Positions 9,201 through 20,526 of a stretch of DNA of 32,006 nucleotides are shown here, one piece after another. The notes beneath the pieces were generated by a model. The model was not told the DNA's origin and did not search any database. It worked only from the letters and a program-made list of their open reading frames with translations. The stretch lies in contig NZ_MRXX01000003.1 of NCBI RefSeq assembly GCF_016642265.1, forward strand, positions 211,374-243,379. Direction: 5' to 3'. The stretch comes from Streptococcus lactarius (lineage in GTDB: Bacteria; Bacillota; Bacilli; Lactobacillales; Streptococcaceae). Every line of letters begins with the position of its first letter. The first letter of the stretch is position 1. The position numbers and the translations under genes are program-made.

Positions 9201-12064
9201 CGGTTACAAAAGGAACCATTCAGGTCAAAACACCAGTTGAAGTTGGTGGATTCATCAGTAAAAACTGGACCTGGGGTAGAGTTGCTGACACAGTTTCCAT
9301 GATGAAAGTTGAAAACGGTGAAGAATTCTACGGTTCCAGTGACCTAGACGCAGAAGATGGTTATTACACGAACGACTGGATTGAAAGAAACTATGTCGTC
9401 AAAGATGTCAGCTCAGGGAAACATTCCTTCAAGCGTTCGCGTACCAATAGAATTAAAGAGATTGGTCTTGAAGAAGCCAATCAGAAAATTGAGGCAATGG
9501 GCATTACAGCTGATAAAGCTGTCCTGAATCCTTTAGTTGAGGATACCTTGAATCAGGTCCAACCAAAAGCGAATACCTATAAAGAGATCCAAGACTACCA
9601 AGCAGACCGTGAACAAGCTTACCGCAATATCGCTAAATTGCAACCTTTCTACAATAAAGAGTGGATTGTCGACCAAGGGAATAAATTGGCTGCAACTAGT
9701 CCTCTCTTGACCAAGGAAGTCTTGTCTGTGACCGCTATGAAGGGCAATGATTTTGTAACAGAATTGGCTGATGCCGACCACATTCTGATCCATTACTCGG
9801 ATAAGACAAAAGATATCTTTAGCATTTCACCGAAAGATTCAAAAGTTAAACAAGTGAAAGAGTACAGTGTAGCTGAGCTAGGAGATGTGGTCTACACGCC
9901 AAATATGGTGGACAAAGACCGAAGCGATCTGATCCATGCTATCGTTGAAAAATTAAGCCCTGTTGAATTGCAATCAGATCCTATCTACACACATCTAGGT
10001 AGAACTGGTCCAAATAAAGTCAATGCCATAAAGAACCTTTACCTGGAAGAAACCTTCCAAGAAGTCAAGGATAATCTGGCTCACTTTGTCAAACAACTAG
10101 TTGAAAATGAAGATCATCAATTAAACACAGATGAAGCTGCTAAACGTGCCTTGATCAAGAAGATTGATGACAACAAGGCTGCTGTTCTTCTTGGTTTGTC
10201 TTACCTCAATCGTTACTACGGAGTTAAGTTTGATAACTTCAATATCAAGCCACTCATGCTGTTCAAGCCAGACTTCTATGGAAAAAATGTAAGTGTGTTA
10301 GACTTCTTGATTAAGATTGGTTCTAAAGAAAATAACATTAAAGGTGATAGAACTTTAGAAGCTTATCGCGAAACTATCGGTGGAGTTATCGGTATAGGCG
10401 AGTTAAACAGTTTCTTAGACTATAATATGCGCCTATTTACAGAAGACAAAGATCTAAATGATTGGTTCATCAAAGCAACCAAAGACAATGTTTATATTGT
10501 GGAGCCTGAAACTTCAAATCCAGCATTTGCTTCTGCCAAACACCGGGCATATGAAGGCTTAAATAACGATATCCACGGTAAAATGATCTTGCCGCTCTTG
10601 AATCTTAAAGATGCGCATATGTTCTTGATTTCAACCTACAATACCTTGGCTTATAGTTCCTTTGAAAAATATGGTAAAAATTCAGAAGCAGAACGGACTG
10701 CTTTCAAGGTTGAGATTGATAAAGTAGCCAAAGCCCAACAAGACTACTTGGATTTCTGGTCACGATTAGCAGCTGATAATGTTCGCAACCAGCTCCTAAA
10801 GAGCAATAATATGGTGCCAACACCGGTCCTTGATAATCAAAACTACAAAGGTATTAGTACAGACCGTTATGGCCATACGAATAGTGGAAAAGATGTCGCT
10901 CCAATTCGTGAATTGTATGGACCAACCGATCGTTACCATGCGACGGATTGGCGTATGGGAGCAACTGCTCGCGTCTATGGAAATCCTTATAAAGATGATT
11001 CGGTCTTCTTCATGGTGACGGATATGATCAGTGACTTTGGGATTTCTGCTTTTACCCATGAAACGACCCACGTCAATGACCGTATGGTATACTTGGGTGG
11101 CTGGAGGCACCGTGAAGGAACGGACTTGGAAGCCTATGCTCAAGGCATGCTCCAAACACCATCCGTATCCAATCCAAATGGAGAATACAAAGCCCTAGGT
11201 CTCAATATGGCCTATGAACGACCGAACGATGGGAACCAATGGTACAATACCAATCCAAATGACCTTACATCAAGAGCTGAGATTGATCGCTACATGAAAG
11301 GCTACAATGATACACTCATGCTTCTGGATTATCTGGAAGGAGAAGCGGTCCTCGATAAAGGAAACCAAGAATTAAACAATGCTTGGTTCAAGAAGGTGGA
11401 TAAACAGTATCGTGGTAGCAACACCAAGAATCAATTTGACAAGGTACGACCTTTAAGTGATGAAGAAAAGGCGATTCCTTTGCGTACAGTTGATGACTTA
11501 GTGACTAACAACTTTATGACCAATCGTGGTCCTGGAAATGGAGTCTATAATCCATCTGACTTTGGTTCAGCCTATGTGACTGTGCCGATGATGACAGGGA
11601 TCTATGGAGGAAACACCAGTGAAGGAGCTCCAGGAGCCATGTCCTTCAAACACAACACCTTCAGAATCTGGGGTTACTATGGCTATGAAAAAGGCTTCCT
11701 AGGATATGCTTCAAACAAGTATAAACAGGAATCCAAACAAGCTGGACATGCCACTCTAGGGGATGATTACATTATTCAGAAGATTTCAGATGGAAGATTT
11801 AACAACCTAGAGGACTGGAAGAAAGCTTACTTCAATGAAGTAGTGACTAGTGCCAAAAATGGCATTCAATCGATCGAAATGGATGGTACAACTTACAATA
11901 GTTATGAAGACTTGAAACGTGCATTTGCTGAAGCAGTTGATAAAGATAAGGCTACTCTAAGTAACGGATCCGTCAAATTTGACAACACCGTATCACTGAA
12001 AGAAAAACTCTTTAAGAAATTACTTCAACAAACAGATAGCTTTAAATCTTCTATCTTTAAATAA
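6278..12064 (+). CDS. Surface zinc metalloprotease, M26 (IgA1 protease/ZmpB/ZmpC) family
   Basis: A giant cell-surface protease of 1928 aa. Order: YSIRK signal (YSIRKLSVG, residues 14-22) with cleavage likely near VQA-D45; LPQTG sortase motif at 100-104 followed by two hydrophobic segments (about 106-125 and 133-150); G5 domains at about 248-320, 416-490 and 495-571; three 27-residue repeats between the first two; a GLUG-like beta-helix region (about 826-1010) typical of the M26 N-terminal domain; and the catalytic HETTH (H1594, E1595, H1598) with third ligand E1618. An LPXTG near the N-terminus rather than the C-terminus is a known hallmark of these proteases. Known members cut IgA1 or other host proteins; I cannot say which substrate applies. 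The ribosome binding site is weak (TAGGAA, 8 nt upstream). The gene stands alone between the glg and atp terminators. Confidence 0.93.
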   Translation: MKKKKQTVEKITKYSIRKLSVGVGPVAIGAFLLGASLLTPQPVQADQYTQAANVHLGYVTEDELTPDEEAQVIHAIPDQYQNEDTFYLVYRKKGMSQQTLPQTGSQEVALLGLSFATASLAVLLLSKKHRNKVMGVLLIGAMGQSLLLPVEVAALQNQVLLPYNQTISVSSSKDLAAGVIPIDGYDYVGYLHYPTTQESGKEVPTKIQKKQEPASPTTQTSPVVPPLDLNSRVTPEDAPAFPTLEKPRVEVSTEPIPFETVEQGDATLAKGQSKVLTAGQTGERRIVTEVSLVDGKEVRRIIENTVTKEPVSQVLSVGTKEETQLSPQPVVTAKGTQEVGHEGEALVQPETPSYTGVVDAKGTQEVGHEGEATVQPENPSYTGVVDAKGTQEVGHEGEAAVQPENPSYQMTEGTVTETETVSLPYATESVADANRYTDEESVIQKGQVGSQLIRRVYKTINGEKVGEPISTSTETLQAPVNEKISRGTKAIEGQTEEVSIEEIPFKTATEQDASLQKGTEIVSQVGKNGKKKITKVYKTIKGVKTADAPTVSEEVVEAPQDRIIKKGTKELEKPNLTLATLDKEELNRTAKATYRLSKPDGVTIKSIQTVLKKDGQVVKTVSLTEADLAAALADLDYYKDYTLATTMVYDRGNGDEEEVLQEEPLRLDLKKVEIKNIKESSLIRVDDQGVETDSSLLSETPTDVTPYYLKVTTEDNKVTKLAVDKIEEVTVDGKTLYKVTAKAPDLVQRTSDRRFSQEYVHYFAKPKAHEGDVYYDFNELVKAMQANKNGTFKLGADLNAANVPTPTKQYVPGTFTGHLTSVDGKQYTIYNMARQLFDGIENGSVKNINLGNVAINMPWVESISPLARTVKNATVENIKVTGSVLGKDGIAGIVNKVDTGGLLKNVAFIGKITGIGDKGWDIGGIAGEVWRGNIKQAYVDADIKANKARVGGLVARSDNGSDPNGIDKYASIRNAVTKGTIQVKTPVEVGGFISKNWTWGRVADTVSMMKVENGEEFYGSSDLDAEDGYYTNDWIERNYVVKDVSSGKHSFKRSRTNRIKEIGLEEANQKIEAMGITADKAVLNPLVEDTLNQVQPKANTYKEIQDYQADREQAYRNIAKLQPFYNKEWIVDQGNKLAATSPLLTKEVLSVTAMKGNDFVTELADADHILIHYSDKTKDIFSISPKDSKVKQVKEYSVAELGDVVYTPNMVDKDRSDLIHAIVEKLSPVELQSDPIYTHLGRTGPNKVNAIKNLYLEETFQEVKDNLAHFVKQLVENEDHQLNTDEAAKRALIKKIDDNKAAVLLGLSYLNRYYGVKFDNFNIKPLMLFKPDFYGKNVSVLDFLIKIGSKENNIKGDRTLEAYRETIGGVIGIGELNSFLDYNMRLFTEDKDLNDWFIKATKDNVYIVEPETSNPAFASAKHRAYEGLNNDIHGKMILPLLNLKDAHMFLISTYNTLAYSSFEKYGKNSEAERTAFKVEIDKVAKAQQDYLDFWSRLAADNVRNQLLKSNNMVPTPVLDNQNYKGISTDRYGHTNSGKDVAPIRELYGPTDRYHATDWRMGATARVYGNPYKDDSVFFMVTDMISDFGISAFTHETTHVNDRMVYLGGWRHREGTDLEAYAQGMLQTPSVSNPNGEYKALGLNMAYERPNDGNQWYNTNPNDLTSRAEIDRYMKGYNDTLMLLDYLEGEAVLDKGNQELNNAWFKKVDKQYRGSNTKNQFDKVRPLSDEEKAIPLRTVDDLVTNNFMTNRGPGNGVYNPSDFGSAYVTVPMMTGIYGGNTSEGAPGAMSFKHNTFRIWGYYGYEKGFLGYASNKYKQESKQAGHATLGDDYIIQKISDGRFNNLEDWKKAYFNEVVTSAKNGIQSIEMDGTTYNSYEDLKRAFAEAVDKDKATLSNGSVKFDNTVSLKEKLFKKLLQQTDSFKSSIFK
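7274..7503 (+). repeat. Three tandem 81-bp coding repeats in the metalloprotease
   Basis: Units start at 7274, 7355 and 7436 and encode AKGTQEVGHEGEA-x-VQPE-x-PSYTGVVD (residues 333 on); the third is shortened after PSY. Units 2 and 3 are closer to each other than to unit 1 at the DNA level, pointing to recent duplication. Similar GTQEPGHEGEA repeats occur in pneumococcal IgA1 protease-type proteins, as I recall. Copy number is likely to vary between strains. Confidence 0.9.
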
Positions 12065-12071
12065 TCAATGG

Positions 12072-12107
12072 ACTCTCATCTGCTTAGCAGGTGGGAGTTT
12101 ACTTTTT
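12072..12107 (+). terminator. Terminator of the metalloprotease gene
   Basis: A 12-bp stem ACTCTCATCTGC/GCAGGTGGGAGT with two G-U wobbles closes on a TTA loop (12072-12098) and is followed by TTACTTTTT. It starts 7 bases after the stop codon. It isolates the protease gene from the atp operon. Confidence 0.85.
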
Positions 12108-12222
12108 AGGAAAATAGCATCGGGTGTATTTGAAAAGAAGGATAGAAGGGGCGGAAGTGTTTCATCTAGGACTTGCATGAAAAAATAAGGGTGAAGTTTC
12201 CCCGTAGAATAGGACTTTTATA

Positions 12223-12241
12223 AAAGTAAAACGCTTACTTT
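12223..12241. promoter_or_regulatory. Palindrome upstream of the atp promoter (weak cre-like)
   Basis: AAAGTAA-AACGC-TTACTTT is a perfect 7-bp inverted repeat ending 12 bases before the atp -35 box. Its core AAAACGCTTAC resembles a cre box, but the flanking TG/CA bases do not fit. It could bind CcpA weakly or another regulator. The remaining sequence from 12108 to 12222 shows nothing recognisable. Confidence 0.4.
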
Positions 12242-12253
12242 GTGAGGAAATAT

Positions 12254-12282
12254 TTGACTATTAAATTTAATAGGAGTAAACT
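12254..12282 (+). promoter_or_regulatory. Promoter of the ATP synthase operon
   Basis: TTGACT (12254-12259), a 17-base spacer and TAAACT (12277-12282) make a near-consensus sigma-A promoter. The predicted start is near 12289, leaving a leader of about 27 nt with AAAAGGAG before the atpE ATG. Confidence 0.75.
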
Positions 12283-12315
12283 AATAAGGTAAAATTTATA
12301 AAAGGAGAATTCATC

Positions 12316-12516
12316 ATGAATTTAACATTTTTAGGTCTTTGTTTAGCCTGTTTTGGTGTATCACTGGCAGAAGGTTTGATGATGAGCAGCTTATTGAAAT
12401 CTGCGTCTCGTCAACCAGAAATTATCGGTCAATTGCGTAGTCTCTTGATTCTTGGTGTTGCCTTTGTCGAAGGTACTTTCTTCGTAACCTTGGTTATGGC
12501 CTTCATTATCAAATAA
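12316..12516 (+). CDS. atpE: ATP synthase F0 subunit c
   Basis: Proton-carrying ring subunit of F0. The 66-residue hairpin of two membrane helices is visible, with the polar loop SRQPE (31-35) and the proton-binding carboxylate E52 in VAFVEGTFF. Streptococcal F-ATPases place the c gene first, before atpB, and that order is seen here. The ATG follows AAAAGGAG. In streptococci the enzyme mainly pumps protons out at the cost of ATP to hold cytoplasmic pH, so this operon is usually tied to acid tolerance (family knowledge). Confidence 0.96.
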   Translation: MNLTFLGLCLACFGVSLAEGLMMSSLLKSASRQPEIIGQLRSLLILGVAFVEGTFFVTLVMAFIIK

Positions 12517-12549
12517 GCACTTCTATTTTAGAAAAGGAGGTGTCAAAAC

Positions 12550-13263
12550 TTGGAAGAAAGTATCACTCCAACGATAACTCTTGGACCTGTAACTTTTAAT
12601 TTGACCCTACTTGCTATGACCTTGATTGCTGTTTTGGTGGTTTTTGGCTTTATTTATTGGGCCAGCCGTAAAATGACGATCCGACCAAAGGGCAAACAAA
12701 ATGTGCTGGAATACGCATATGACTTTGTCGTAGGCTTTACAAAAGGAAATATTGGGGAACATTACATAAAGGACTATTCCTTGTTCTTGTTTGTTCTTTT
12801 CCTATTTCTTTTAGTAGCCAATAACATTGGATTGATGGCTAAAATCGAAACGACCAATGGTTACAATTTGTGGACATCACCAACCGCTAACCTGGGTTAT
12901 GACTTTGCCTTTTCATTTTTGATCACCTTAATCGCCCATGTAGAAGGAATTCGCCGACGTGGTGTGAAGGAATATTTAAAGGCTTTTGTGACACCAGGAT
13001 TTATGACCCCCATGAATATTTTGGAAGAATTAACGAACTTTGCCTCCTTGGCACTTCGGATCTTCGGAAATATCTTTGCGGGTGAGGTACTAGCAAGCTT
13101 GCTTGTGACTTTGTCGCATCAAGCTGTTTATTGGTATCCATTTGCCTTTATTGGAAGCATGGCGTGGACAGCGTTTTCGATTTTCATTTCATGTATCCAA
13201 GCCTATGTGTTTACCATGTTGTCATCAATTTATATTGGTAAGAAAATTAATGGCGAAGAGTAA
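12550..13263 (+). CDS. atpB: ATP synthase F0 subunit a (TTG start)
   Basis: Membrane subunit that forms the proton half-channels against the c ring. The 237 residues are strongly hydrophobic with five or six membrane segments. The essential arginine lies in [18 protein letters not shown] (R170 by position), facing the c-ring glutamate. The start is TTG at 12550, supported by AAAAGGAGG ending 9 bases upstream and by the N-terminus [12 protein letters not shown]; no good in-frame ATG lies nearby. It follows atpE by 33 bases and precedes atpF by 19. Confidence 0.95.
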   Translation: MEESITPTITLGPVTFNLTLLAMTLIAVLVVFGFIYWASRKMTIRPKGKQNVLEYAYDFVVGFTKGNIGEHYIKDYSLFLFVLFLFLLVANNIGLMAKIETTNGYNLWTSPTANLGYDFAFSFLITLIAHVEGIRRRGVKEYLKAFVTPGFMTPMNILEELTNFASLALRIFGNIFAGEVLASLLVTLSHQAVYWYPFAFIGSMAWTAFSIFISCIQAYVFTMLSSIYIGKKINGEE

Positions 13264-13282
13264 GTAGAGGAGGAGTAGAAGA

Positions 13283-13777
13283 ATGCATGTATCAATGAGT
13301 GAAATTATTGGTAACTTTATTCTCATTGCTGGTTCCTTCCTATTATTAATCTTTTTAATAAAAAAATTTGCATGGAACAATATCAATGGAATTTTAGAAG
13401 CGCGTGCCAAAAAGATTACAGATGATATTGATGGAGCAGAATCAGCTCGTCAAAAAGCTGAGGAACTAGCAAGTAAACGTGAAGAAGAGTTGGCAGGTAG
13501 TCGCAAAGAAGCTGCGTCTATCGTCGAAAATGCAAAGGAAACTGCAGAAAAGAACAAATCGCAAATCCTTTCAGAAGCCACTCAAGAAGCTGTACGTTTG
13601 AAAGAAAAAGCGCAACAAGAAATTGCGCACAACAAAGAAGAAGCATTGAACAGTATTAAAGGTGATGTGGCAGATCTTACTGTGCATCTCGCTGGAAAAT
13701 TGTTGAGCCAACAGTTAGATGCTGAAGCTCAACGCCAACTGATCGATCGCTATCTTGATGAATTAGGAGAAGCCTAA
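13283..13777 (+). CDS. atpF: ATP synthase F0 subunit b
   Basis: Peripheral-stalk subunit that holds F1 to F0. One N-terminal membrane helix (about residues 9-27, [18 protein letters not shown]) leads into a long charged alpha-helical coiled coil rich in Ala, Glu and Lys that ends near residue 150. Length 164 aa is standard for streptococci. The ATG is preceded by GAGGAGGAG. Its stop overlaps the atpH start (TAATG), so translation is probably coupled. Confidence 0.95.
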   Translation: MHVSMSEIIGNFILIAGSFLLLIFLIKKFAWNNINGILEARAKKITDDIDGAESARQKAEELASKREEELAGSRKEAASIVENAKETAEKNKSQILSEATQEAVRLKEKAQQEIAHNKEEALNSIKGDVADLTVHLAGKLLSQQLDAEAQRQLIDRYLDELGEA

Positions 13778-14313
13778 TGGACAAAAAGCAACTGATGGTG
13801 ATTGAGAAATATACCCAGCCTTTTGTTCAATTGGTCTTTGAAAAAGGAGAACAAGACCTGATCTTTGAAAAGTTAACCCAAATCAAGGGTGTTTTTGAGG
13901 AAACAGGACTTGCTACCTTCTTAGCTCATATCGGTGTAGAGGATGAAGAGAAAGCAAAAAGTCTACGGCTTTTTCAACCCTCGGATTCACAATTACTCGA
14001 CCATTTGATTGAAGTGGTTATTCTCAATCATCGTGAAGCCTTATTTTATGATATTGTAACGATCTGTTTGGATCAGATTCAACGGCTGAGCAATGCTTTT
14101 GTCGTGACGGTTACGACAGCTACAGCCTTGGATCCAGCTCAAGAGCAAAAATTGGTGCCCATTATCGAAAGAAAATTCGGGATCCAGGTTCGCTCAATCC
14201 AACAAAAGATCGATCCAGATTTAATTGGTGGTTTTGTCGTGACAGCCAATCATAAAACATTGGATACCAGTCTCAAACACCAATTGCAAGTCATAAAATC
14301 TAAATTGAAATAG
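13777..14313 (+). CDS. atpH: ATP synthase F1 subunit delta
   Basis: Delta subunit (OSCP-like), linking the alpha/beta crown to the b-subunit stalk. The 178-residue protein has an all-alpha N-terminal half and the conserved C-terminal DPDLIGGFVVTANHKTLDTSLKHQL. AGGAG at 13765-13769 inside the atpF end serves as the ribosome binding site. The one-base overlap with atpF and a 15-base gap to atpA place it firmly in the operon. Delta is the least conserved subunit, so the identification rests on the C-terminal motif and position. Confidence 0.94.
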   Translation: MDKKQLMVIEKYTQPFVQLVFEKGEQDLIFEKLTQIKGVFEETGLATFLAHIGVEDEEKAKSLRLFQPSDSQLLDHLIEVVILNHREALFYDIVTICLDQIQRLSNAFVVTVTTATALDPAQEQKLVPIIERKFGIQVRSIQQKIDPDLIGGFVVTANHKTLDTSLKHQLQVIKSKLK

Positions 14314-14325
14314 AAAGTGGTGTGA

Positions 14326-15834
<1,509 letters not shown>

Positions 15835-15849
15835 AAATAGGAGTGGAAG

Positions 15850-16731
15850 ATGGCAGTTTCATTAAATGATATTAAAAATAAAATTGCATCCACAAAAAAC
15901 ACCAGTCAAATCACCAATGCGATGCAGATGGTATCCGCTGCCAAACTCGGTAAGTCTGAGCAGGCAGCCAAGGATTTTCAGGTTTATGCTGCTAAGGTTC
16001 GTAAGCTCTTAACAGACTTGCTCCATGGCCATGAAACAGAAAATACCAAGTCCCATCCTATGCTTGCGAGCCGTCCAGTCCAAAAGACAGCTTATATTGT
16101 GATTACATCAGACCGTGGTTTGGTGGGAGGCTATAATGCTTCTATTTTGAAAACTATGATGGAAATGAAGGAAGAATACCATCCAAACGGAGATGACTTT
16201 GAAGTGATCTGTATTGGAAGTGTCGGTGCAGATTTCTTCCGTGCCCGTGGAATTCAGCCGGTTTATGAATTGCGTGGCTTGGCGGATCAGCCTAGCTTTA
16301 AGGAAGTTCGTAAAATCATTTCAAAAACCGTTCAAATGTACCAAGAAGGCTTGTTTGATGAGTTGTACGTTTGCTACAACCATCATGTCAACAGTTTAAC
16401 CAGCCAAATGCGGGTGGAACAAATGCTTCCCATCATTGACTTGGACCCCAATGAAGCCGATGAAGACTATGTCTTAAATTTGGAATTGGAATCCAGTCGT
16501 GATGCGATTTTGGATCAATTGCTTCCTCAGTTTGCAGAAAGCATGATCTATGGGGCCATTATTGATGCCAAAACAGCTGAAAATGCTGCAGGTATGATGG
16601 CCATGCAAACTGCGACAGACAATGCCAAGAAGGTCATTGACGAATTAACGATTCAATACAACCGTGCTCGTCAGGCTGCGATTACTCAGGAAATTACCGA
16701 AATCGTTGCTGGTGCGAGTGCCCTTGAATAG
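15850..16731 (+). CDS. atpG: ATP synthase F1 subunit gamma
   Basis: Central rotor shaft of F1. The 293 residues begin with the conserved N-terminal helix [30 protein letters not shown] and end with the C-terminal helix [23 protein letters not shown], the two strands of the shaft coiled coil. The middle holds the Rossmann-like part with [15 protein letters not shown]. The ATG follows AGGAGTGGAAG. It is followed by 74 non-coding bases, the longest gap inside the operon. Confidence 0.96.
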   Translation: MAVSLNDIKNKIASTKNTSQITNAMQMVSAAKLGKSEQAAKDFQVYAAKVRKLLTDLLHGHETENTKSHPMLASRPVQKTAYIVITSDRGLVGGYNASILKTMMEMKEEYHPNGDDFEVICIGSVGADFFRARGIQPVYELRGLADQPSFKEVRKIISKTVQMYQEGLFDELYVCYNHHVNSLTSQMRVEQMLPIIDLDPNEADEDYVLNLELESSRDAILDQLLPQFAESMIYGAIIDAKTAENAAGMMAMQTATDNAKKVIDELTIQYNRARQAAITQEITEIVAGASALE

Positions 16732-16743
16732 GTGTCGGATACA

Positions 16744-16775
16744 ATTTTTAATACAAAAATAGCTTATTGTTAAGC
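16744..16775 (+). other. Small hairpins in the atpG-atpD gap
   Basis: Two short perfect inverted repeats lie next to each other: ATTTTT-AATAC-AAAAAT (16744-16760) and GCTTA-TTGT-TAAGC (16762-16775). Neither has a T-tract, so they are not obvious terminators. They may affect mRNA stability or relative expression of beta; function is not shown. Confidence 0.4.
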
Positions 16776-16796
16776 AGTAGAAATTAGTTAGAATAG

Positions 16797-18212
<1,416 letters not shown>

Positions 18213-18225
18213 GAAGAGGTGAAAG

Positions 18226-18645
18226 ATGAGTCAAATGAACGTCCAAATCGTGACACCCGATGGACTGGTTTATGATCATCATGCCGCATTTGTATCTGTC
18301 AAGACAATTGATGGTGAATTAGGGATTTTACCTCATCATATCAATACCATTGCGGTTTTGGCTGTAGACCAAGTAAAGGTTCGTCGGATAGACGATGACA
18401 AACATATTGATTGGATTGCAGTCAATGGTGGGATTATCGAAGTAGCAGATAATGTCATTACCATCGTTGCCGATTCTGCTGAACGTGCTCGAGATATCGA
18501 TATTAGTCGTGCAGAGCGGGCCAAACTGCGAGCTGAAAAAGCGATTGAAGAAGCCAAAGATCAGCATTCGGTTGATATGGAACGTCGTGCTAAAATTGCT
18601 CTTCAACGCGCCATTAACCGGATTAATGTCGGAAATCGTTTATAA
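18226..18645 (+). CDS. atpC: ATP synthase F1 subunit epsilon
   Basis: Rotor subunit that joins gamma to the c ring and inhibits ATP hydrolysis through its C-terminal helices. The N-terminal beta-sandwich reads [33 protein letters not shown]; the C-terminal half (about 88-139) is the charged two-helix part starting at [16 protein letters not shown]. Length 139 aa is usual. AAGAGGTG precedes the ATG. It is the last gene of the operon, followed directly by a terminator. Confidence 0.96.
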   Translation: MSQMNVQIVTPDGLVYDHHAAFVSVKTIDGELGILPHHINTIAVLAVDQVKVRRIDDDKHIDWIAVNGGIIEVADNVITIVADSAERARDIDISRAERAKLRAEKAIEEAKDQHSVDMERRAKIALQRAINRINVGNRL

Positions 18646-18652
18646 GATATTT

Positions 18653-18687
18653 AAAATAAGGTGGAGGTACGTCCTCACCTTATTTTT
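18653..18687 (+). terminator. Terminator of the ATP synthase operon
   Basis: Left arm AAATAAGGTGGAGG and right arm CCTCACCTTATTT pair with one bulged G around a short TACGT-containing loop and run into TTTTT. It starts 7 bases after the atpC stop and closes the atp operon. Confidence 0.85.
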
Positions 18688-18727
18688 GTTGGAAGTCAAA
18701 TCAAAAGAAGAAACTAGAAAGCAAATA

Positions 18728-18736
18728 TGATATAAT
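18728..18736 (+). promoter_or_regulatory. Extended -10 promoter of the DUF1146 gene
   Basis: TGA-TATAAT is a perfect extended -10 element; no -35 hexamer is recognisable 16-18 bases upstream. The normal spacing from the last T (18736) puts the transcription start at 18743, exactly the A of the ATG, which predicts a leaderless mRNA. Confidence 0.65.
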
Positions 18737-18742
18737 AGCGAT

Positions 18743-18973
18743 ATGATTCAAATGATATTTAATCTTTCCAGCCATTTATTGTTTATCTTTTTTTCCTATT
18801 ATTTACTCTTCAACTTGGTAAGATGGGAAAAATTTTTAAAAGTTAGTGCGGAAAATGCGATCAAAATTCGCTTCTTAATTCTGCTGTTCAGTGTTGCCTT
18901 AGGCTATTTAGCCAGCTCATTTTTTATCAGTGTCTATGAGATGAGTCGGCAGATTTTTATTGGCCAATTCTAG
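18743..18973 (+). CDS. DUF1146 (YwzB-like) small membrane protein
   Basis: A 76-residue protein with two predicted membrane helices (about 7-25 and 43-62) and a short charged loop between them. The central signature YLLFNLVRWEKFLK and the placement between the ATP synthase operon and murA match the DUF1146/YwzB family, which occupies the same spot in Bacillus subtilis. Its function is unknown. There is no Shine-Dalgarno sequence before the ATG, and the promoter lies so close that the transcript should start at the ATG itself. An alternative start at the fourth residue (18752) has no ribosome binding site either. The gene is short but the family match and conserved location make it credible. 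Confidence 0.85.
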   Translation: MIQMIFNLSSHLLFIFFSYYLLFNLVRWEKFLKVSAENAIKIRFLILLFSVALGYLASSFFISVYEMSRQIFIGQF

Positions 18974-18992
18974 CCACATTTTATGAAAAATA

Positions 18993-19001
18993 TGGTATGA
19001 T
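18993..19001 (+). promoter_or_regulatory. Extended -10 promoter of murA
   Basis: TGG-TATGAT in the 66-base gap before murA; no clear -35. The predicted start near 19008 gives a leader of about 32 nt that contains GGAG at 19025-19028. Confidence 0.55.
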
Positions 19002-19039
19002 AGAAAGCGTGACTTTAAGAAATTGGAGAACAATCCCGT

Positions 19040-20329
19040 ATGGAAAAAATAATCGTTAATGGTGGAAATAATCGACTAGTTGGAACCGTTAAAATTGAAG
19101 GGGCAAAAAATGCGGTCCTTCCTCTTCTTGCCGCAACCGTGCTTGCAAGTGAGGGTGTGACAACCTTGAAAAATGTGCCGGTTTTATCAGATGTCTTTAC
19201 CATGAACAATGTCGTTCGTGGGTTGAATGCACAAGTGACCTTCAATGAAGAAGAAAATACGGTTGTTGTGGATGCCCAAGAAGAATTGTCTGAGGAAGCA
19301 CCCTACAAATATGTGAGTAAGATGCGGGCATCAATTGTTGTCTTGGGGCCAGTCTTGGCACGTAATGGCCATGCTAAAGTTTCCATGCCTGGAGGTTGTA
19401 CGATCGGTAGCCGTCCGATTGACCTCCACCTCAAAGGTTTAGAAGCCATGGGAGCTGAGATTACTCAAGCAGCCGGTTATATCGAAGCCAAAGCCGATCG
19501 TCTCAAGGGGGCACATATCTATATGGACTTCCCATCTGTAGGGGCGACGCAAAATATTATGATGGCAGCTACCTTGGCAGATGGCGTGACAGTCATTGAA
19601 AATGCAGCTCGAGAACCTGAAATTGTTGACCTAGCACTCTTGCTTAATAAAATGGGTGCGAATGTCAAGGGTGCAGGAACAGAGACCTTAACTATCGTCG
19701 GAGTGGAGAGTTTACATGGGGCAGTTCACAATGTGGTTCAAGACCGGATCGAAGCAGGAACCTTCATGATTGGGGCTGCCATGACCGGTGGAGATGTCTT
19801 GATCGAAGATGCCATTTGGGAGCATAACCGTCCGCTTCTTTCGAAGATGCAGGAGATGGGCGTTACGGTAACCGAAGAAGACAATGGCATTCGGATCCAA
19901 TCAGATATTAGTAAGCTTCGTCCAGTATCCGTTAAGACCCTTCCTTACCCAGGATTTCCAACAGATATGCAGGCGCAATTTACAGCCTTGATGGCGATGG
20001 CCAAGGGTGAATCGACCATGATTGAAACGGTCTTTGAAAATCGCTTCCAGCATTTGGAAGAGATGCGCCGGATGGGGGTTCATTCTGAAATTATGCGGGA
20101 TACAGCCCGTATCGTCGGTGGTGAAAGCTACCAAGGTGCTGAGGTCATGTCTACCGATTTACGCGCCAGTGCAACTTTGGTCTTGATGGGCTTGGTGGCT
20201 GAAGGAGAAACCAAGGTCAGCAAATTGAATCACCTGGATCGTGGCTATTACCAATTCCATGAAAAATTGGTAGCACTTGGTGCAGATGTGAAACGTGTAG
20301 AGGAAGTAGACGATGAAAACGAATCTTAA
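19040..20329 (+). CDS. murA: UDP-N-acetylglucosamine 1-carboxyvinyltransferase MurA
   Basis: First committed enzyme of peptidoglycan synthesis: it transfers enolpyruvate from PEP to UDP-GlcNAc in the cytoplasm and is the target of fosfomycin. The fosfomycin-sensitive cysteine is present (C120 in [15 protein letters not shown]), as is the N-terminal substrate motif [14 protein letters not shown] with its catalytic lysine. Other signatures: [10 protein letters not shown] and [18 protein letters not shown]. Length 429 aa. Streptococci usually carry two MurA paralogues; this is the copy linked to epuA and endA in pneumococcus. GGAG lies 11 bases before the ATG. The last 17 bases overlap epuA. The acidic C-terminal tail (EEVDDENES) is typical of this copy. 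Confidence 0.97.
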   Translation: MEKIIVNGGNNRLVGTVKIEGAKNAVLPLLAATVLASEGVTTLKNVPVLSDVFTMNNVVRGLNAQVTFNEEENTVVVDAQEELSEEAPYKYVSKMRASIVVLGPVLARNGHAKVSMPGGCTIGSRPIDLHLKGLEAMGAEITQAAGYIEAKADRLKGAHIYMDFPSVGATQNIMMAATLADGVTVIENAAREPEIVDLALLLNKMGANVKGAGTETLTIVGVESLHGAVHNVVQDRIEAGTFMIGAAMTGGDVLIEDAIWEHNRPLLSKMQEMGVTVTEEDNGIRIQSDISKLRPVSVKTLPYPGFPTDMQAQFTALMAMAKGESTMIETVFENRFQHLEEMRRMGVHSEIMRDTARIVGGESYQGAEVMSTDLRASATLVLMGLVAEGETKVSKLNHLDRGYYQFHEKLVALGADVKRVEEVDDENES

Positions 20330-20501
20330 ATATGTTGCAAAACAGCTAGGGATTGTCCTTCTCTTAGCTGTGATCGGAATCATGATTTTTGCAGTAGGGT
20401 TGGTCATTGGCTATGGGGTGATTGGAGATGGAAAAAATCCATGGTCCATTCTTTCGCCTAGTACTTGGTCAGAGATTATTGGAAAGCTAACTGGCAAATA
20501 A
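20313..20501 (+). CDS. epuA: EpuA-family small membrane protein
   Basis: A 62-residue protein with a short basic N-terminus, one long membrane helix (about 13-36, [23 protein letters not shown]) and a C-terminal region [21 protein letters not shown]. This matches EpuA, annotated in databases as 'DNA-directed RNA polymerase subunit beta' on weak grounds, and first named for its place upstream of endA in pneumococcus. Its role is not known. The start lies inside the murA end (17-bp overlap), so it is probably translated with murA. A hairpin terminator follows before endA. Confidence 0.85.
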   Translation: MKTNLKYVAKQLGIVLLLAVIGIMIFAVGLVIGYGVIGDGKNPWSILSPSTWSEIIGKLTGK

Positions 20502-20526
20502 GATTTAAATGAAATTGAGAAAAAGG

